A stretch of 64,000 bases of DNA from Lachnospiraceae bacterium (lineage in GTDB: Bacteria > Bacillota > Clostridia > Lachnospirales > Lachnospiraceae). The position numbers and the translations under genes were made by a program. The DNA lies in contig CAJTIU010000006.1 of the NCBI GenBank assembly GCA_910576335.1, positions 1 through 64,000 on the forward strand, given 5' to 3'. Shown here piece by piece: positions 62,636 through 64,000 of the stretch (positions are counted from its first letter, which is position 1; each line of letters starts with the position of its first letter). The notes under the pieces are model-generated. The model had not been told where the DNA came from. It saw only the letters and a program-made list of their open reading frames with translations, and ran no database searches.

Positions 62636-64000
62636 GTGGATTTTTTTTCTTTAGAATCTATAAAGAATCGAATAGATAGAAATTTTAATTGCATGAAAGA
62701 ATTAGAACAATTGATTTCTATACAGACAACAGTGAATGAACGATTGGAAGTTGTTGCTTTTATTGGAAAAATGTATGCGGAATATGTGACAGGAGTGTAT
62801 GCCAGTGACGTTTTGGAAAAACAGATAGTAGAGTGTGGTCAAAATATAGAATTTTCGTTATCAAATAAGCCAAGAGACAAGCATATATTGATTGTTATGA
62901 CTGAATGCGGAGAAGTGGGCGGGCATACAGTATTGGTACATAATTGGATTGACTGGGATGATGAAAATCAATATTCTATTGTATTTACTGATATGAATGC
63001 AATCTATATTCCAAAATTTATAAAAAAAGTAGTGAAAAAATCAGGAGGGAAGATGGTTTGTTTGTCAGGATCCTATATGGAGAAGGCTACAAAGTTATTG
63101 GAAATATCAAAAAGTTTTCAAAGGATTCTGCTTTTTAATCATATGGAAGATATTATACCAATTCTTGCTTATGGAAATAGAAATTGGAAGATTCCTGTAT
63201 ATTTTTATAATCATGCAGATTTTAAATTTTCATATGGATTTTCTGTTGCAGATATTGTATTGAATTTGTATGAATTTGATGTTGATAAGACGATTCGTTT
63301 TAGAGGAGTACATAAAAAAAATAGTGTTTATCTTCAATTTCCAGGTCAGGGAAAGATGGATGGAAGAATAGAAAAGCAGGATAAGAAAGTAACTCGGGCA
63401 ATTCTGGAACAAAAATATGGAATAAAAAAAGATGAAAAACTAATTGTGTCCATGGGAGCAGATTTTAAATACGAAAATATAATTGGATTTGAATTTGATA
63501 GTTATGTTAGAGAGGTCTTAAAAAGATGCAGTATAGAAAGTAGTTTTCTGATTATTGGTGCAGATAGAGAAAGAGATAAGTGGATTCGATTAAAGAAAAA
63601 GACAGGAGGAAAAGCGCAGGCCTTGGGAATTTTATCAAGGACGGAGGCAGTACAGATTATATCGGCGGCAGATTTATATGTTGCTTCATTCCCGATGGTA
63701 GCTTCTGGAATGACTGATGCAGAACAGTCGGGTGTTCCATGTTTGATTCTAGACATATATGGAAGGTGTGTTGAATCGAAAAATATTGGAGTATCGGAAT
63801 CTGTTGAAGAACTGATAATAAAAACATTGGATATTTTAGAAGGGAATAAAGACAAATATCTTCAAACTTCAAATATTAATGTATGGACAAAACATGAGTG
63901 GAAAAAAAAATGGCATGCAATTTGTAATGATATAACAGAGCATGAACTGCATTTATTTCATCCACAGCGTATGATTGAAAAGCAGGAATATGTAAATTGC
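62636..64000 (+). CDS. GT-B-like glycosyltransferase, N-terminal part (runs off window)
   Basis: A GTG at 62636 with AAGG just upstream opens a frame that stays open to the window end (455 codons). The N-terminal part is helical ('VDFFSLESIKNRIDRNFNCM'), then 'HILIVMTECGEVGGHTVLVH' begins a Rossmann-like domain. The second half has 'EKLIVSMGADFKYENIIGF', 'SFLIIGADRERDKWIRL' and 'SAADLYVASFPMVASGMTDA', with 'EQSGVPCLI', resembling the donor-binding domain of GT-B enzymes. It probably transfers the sugar made by the preceding genes. Confidence 0.65.
   Translation, partial: MDFFSLESIKNRIDRNFNCMKELEQLISIQTTVNERLEVVAFIGKMYAEYVTGVYASDVLEKQIVECGQNIEFSLSNKPRDKHILIVMTECGEVGGHTVLVHNWIDWDDENQYSIVFTDMNAIYIPKFIKKVVKKSGGKMVCLSGSYMEKATKLLEISKSFQRILLFNHMEDIIPILAYGNRNWKIPVYFYNHADFKFSYGFSVADIVLNLYEFDVDKTIRFRGVHKKNSVYLQFPGQGKMDGRIEKQDKKVTRAILEQKYGIKKDEKLIVSMGADFKYENIIGFEFDSYVREVLKRCSIESSFLIIGADRERDKWIRLKKKTGGKAQALGILSRTEAVQIISAADLYVASFPMVASGMTDAEQSGVPCLILDIYGRCVESKNIGVSESVEELIIKTLDILEGNKDKYLQTSNINVWTKHEWKKKWHAICNDITEHELHLFHPQRMIEKQEYVNC

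Overview
The window is chromosomal DNA of a motile, Gram-positive, anaerobic-type Firmicute, most likely a Lachnospiraceae member (Clostridia). Three things point there: the gene order around the replication origin, a set of proteins (DUF3881, DUF4446, DUF4860, DUF6033 and DUF6470 types) that I associate with this family, and the flagellar/chemotaxis genes with CsrA-FliW. Family names are recalled from sequence features, not from a database search.

1-4.3 kb is decayed mobile DNA around a tRNA-Arg(CCU) gene. It holds the end of a tyrosine recombinase gene, an inverted repeat at what looks like that element's edge, the first codons of an unrelated parA gene cut at its Walker A motif, two small element ORFs, GATTAGCA iterons, one intact and two broken tRNA-Arg copies, an IS200/IS605 element, an Rpn-family nuclease gene, a TnpW gene and a DnaC-like gene that has lost its ATPase core.

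4.4-28.8 kb is the origin region. Left of the origin, genes run on the minus strand: rpmH-rnpA-yidD-yidC-khpB-mnmE-mnmG-rsmG, then parA-parB-DUF4446-serS-DUF3881. Right of it, dnaA-dnaN-yaaA-recF-gyrB-gyrA-plsC run on the plus strand. Between rsmG and parA lie about 2.8 kb without a convincing protein gene. This stretch has three perfect parS sites, five degenerate copies of a roughly 180-200 bp repeat, long perfect hairpins and a strong candidate structured RNA.

28.8-33.9 kb is a minus-strand type IV pilus/type II secretion-like cluster (pilT, three small pilin-like or membrane proteins, a DUF4860 protein, pilC and a transglutaminase lipoprotein). It has no PilB, PilD or PilM in the window.

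34-47.5 kb is late flagellar and chemotaxis DNA: a DUF6033 gene, csrA, fliW, DUF6470, flgL, flgK, flgN, flgM, cheB, cheR, cheW, cheA, then a FliK-like protein overlapping an FlhB C-terminal-domain protein, and a PilZ protein. Sigma-28-like promoters are visible before flgM and the DUF6033 gene.

48-64 kb is accessory: a hybrid histidine kinase, two glycosyltransferase-type proteins, a dead DUF4143 gene, a GNAT acetyltransferase, and two paralogous secreted proteins flanking a membrane-anchored one. The first of that trio lies behind an exact consensus sigma-28 promoter. An A+T-rich glycan or acyl-sugar cluster follows (FkbM methyltransferase, FkbH-like HAD/acyltransferase, acyl carrier protein, VOC protein, NeuD-like acetyltransferase, DegT aminotransferase and a partial GT-B-like gene running off the end).

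A palindromic repeat family with GGGGACGGGG / CCCCGTCCCC arms recurs across the window and supplies the last codons and stop of at least two genes (csrA and a glycosyltransferase). The most interesting leads are the sigma-28-linked secreted trio, the parS/repeat region with its structured RNA, the FkbH-ACP cluster, and the element inserted at the Walker A codons of a parA gene.
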